Shown here in pieces: positions 41,738-41,839 of a stretch of DNA of 41,839 nucleotides; the stretch's first letter is position 1, and every line of letters starts with the position of its first letter. The position numbers and the translations under genes are program-made. Source of the stretch: Tenacibaculum sp. L6 (GTDB taxonomy: Bacteria; Bacteroidota; Bacteroidia; Flavobacteriales; Flavobacteriaceae); assembly GCF_028823685.1 (NCBI RefSeq), contig NZ_JAPEHZ010000017.1, positions 1 to 41,839 on the forward strand, written 5' to 3'. The notes under the pieces are model-generated. The model had not been told where the DNA came from. It saw nothing but the letters and a program-made list of their open reading frames with translations, and searched no databases.

Positions 41738-41824
41738 TGGTGCACATAAGAAGATTCGAACTTCCACATTCCTAAGAATACTGCCCCCTCAAGGCAGCGC
41801 GTCTACCAATTCCGCCATATGTGC
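41738..41824 (-). tRNA. tRNA-Leu (anticodon GAG), CCA encoded
   Basis: The minus strand gives an 87-nt class II tRNA. The acceptor stem is GCACATA / TATGTGC; the D-loop contains GAATTGGTAGACGCG; the anticodon stem CTGCC / GGCAG holds the loop TTGAGGG with anticodon GAG; a long variable arm follows; and the T-arm has GGAAGTTCGAATCTTC. It reads CUC and CUU codons. The discriminator base is A and the genome encodes the terminal CCA (41740-41738). The gene is 9 bases upstream of a terminator. Confidence 0.95.
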
Positions 41825-41839
41825 GTAAACTAAAAAAGT

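Noticed and set aside
41738..41824. Integration site at the tRNA-Leu gene
   Set aside because: No integrase is adjacent and no direct repeat of the tRNA 3' end was noticed to the left; sequence to the right is outside the window.

Overview
The window reads as a chromosome segment of a marine-type member of the Flavobacteriaceae (Bacteroidota), close to Tenacibaculum or Polaribacter in character. The reasons are: strongly AT-rich DNA; no consistent Shine-Dalgarno sequences; promoters of the Bacteroidota type (TTG, about 20 bases, TAnnTTTG); a fused LpxC/FabZ; the type IX secretion regulator PorX; DUF5606, DUF4199 and DUF4105 proteins; and a full-length single-chain PurL. The genus is an inference; the family is well supported.

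Layout. 1-1702 (minus): mazG (cut by the window edge), DUF5606, def, ruvX. 1822-5586 (plus): dapD, a Stealth-type sugar-phosphate transferase, tsaC and a CCA-adding enzyme. 5624-10750 (minus): an MsbA-like ABC exporter coupled to a phospho-sugar mutase, then a frameshifted GT2 glycosyltransferase and a DUF4199 membrane protein. 10928-11021: the SRP 4.5S RNA. 11046-15379: xerD, an outer membrane beta-barrel, aroQ, a DUF4105/Lnb-like membrane protein and a YheT-type hydrolase. 15470-18736: pssA facing an lptB/CMD/tatC operon; this LptB carries an unusual 160-residue tail. 19075-22673: recQ, a VOC protein, a YdeI-like protein and a small DUF4258-like protein. 22758-26034 (minus): alanine dehydrogenase broken by a 38-bp tandem duplication, tsaE, porX. 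26217-34126 (plus): an HD-domain gene broken by a small deletion, then lpxD, lpxC/fabZ, lpxA, efp, a second lpxD-like gene, sucD and fabG. 34154-35465: a gene-poor stretch with a highly structured G-tract region and an XRE-type regulator with its own operators. 35492-41824 (minus): purL, an S41 peptidase lipoprotein, a carboxypeptidase-regulatory-like protein and tRNA-Leu(GAG).

How the genes work together. Most are housekeeping genes, with a strong envelope theme: early lipid A synthesis (lpxD, lpxC/fabZ, lpxA), lipid A/LPS export (MsbA-like, LptB), phospholipid synthesis (pssA), protein export (tatC, ffs) and surface sugar enzymes (mutase, GT2, Stealth). TsaC and TsaE both serve the tRNA t6A modification.

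The least explained features are: (1) 34197-34396, where nine runs of four or more G, four of them in the loops of hairpins with 6-bp stems, lie in AT-rich DNA and look like an undescribed structured RNA; (2) three TGTTTAC-N4-GTAAACA-type operators over the promoter of the neighbouring regulator; (3) the LptB tail; (4) a RecQ without its zinc cysteines; (5) a structured leader before fabG. Three otherwise conserved genes are broken within about 17 kb, which may reflect real decay or sequence errors.
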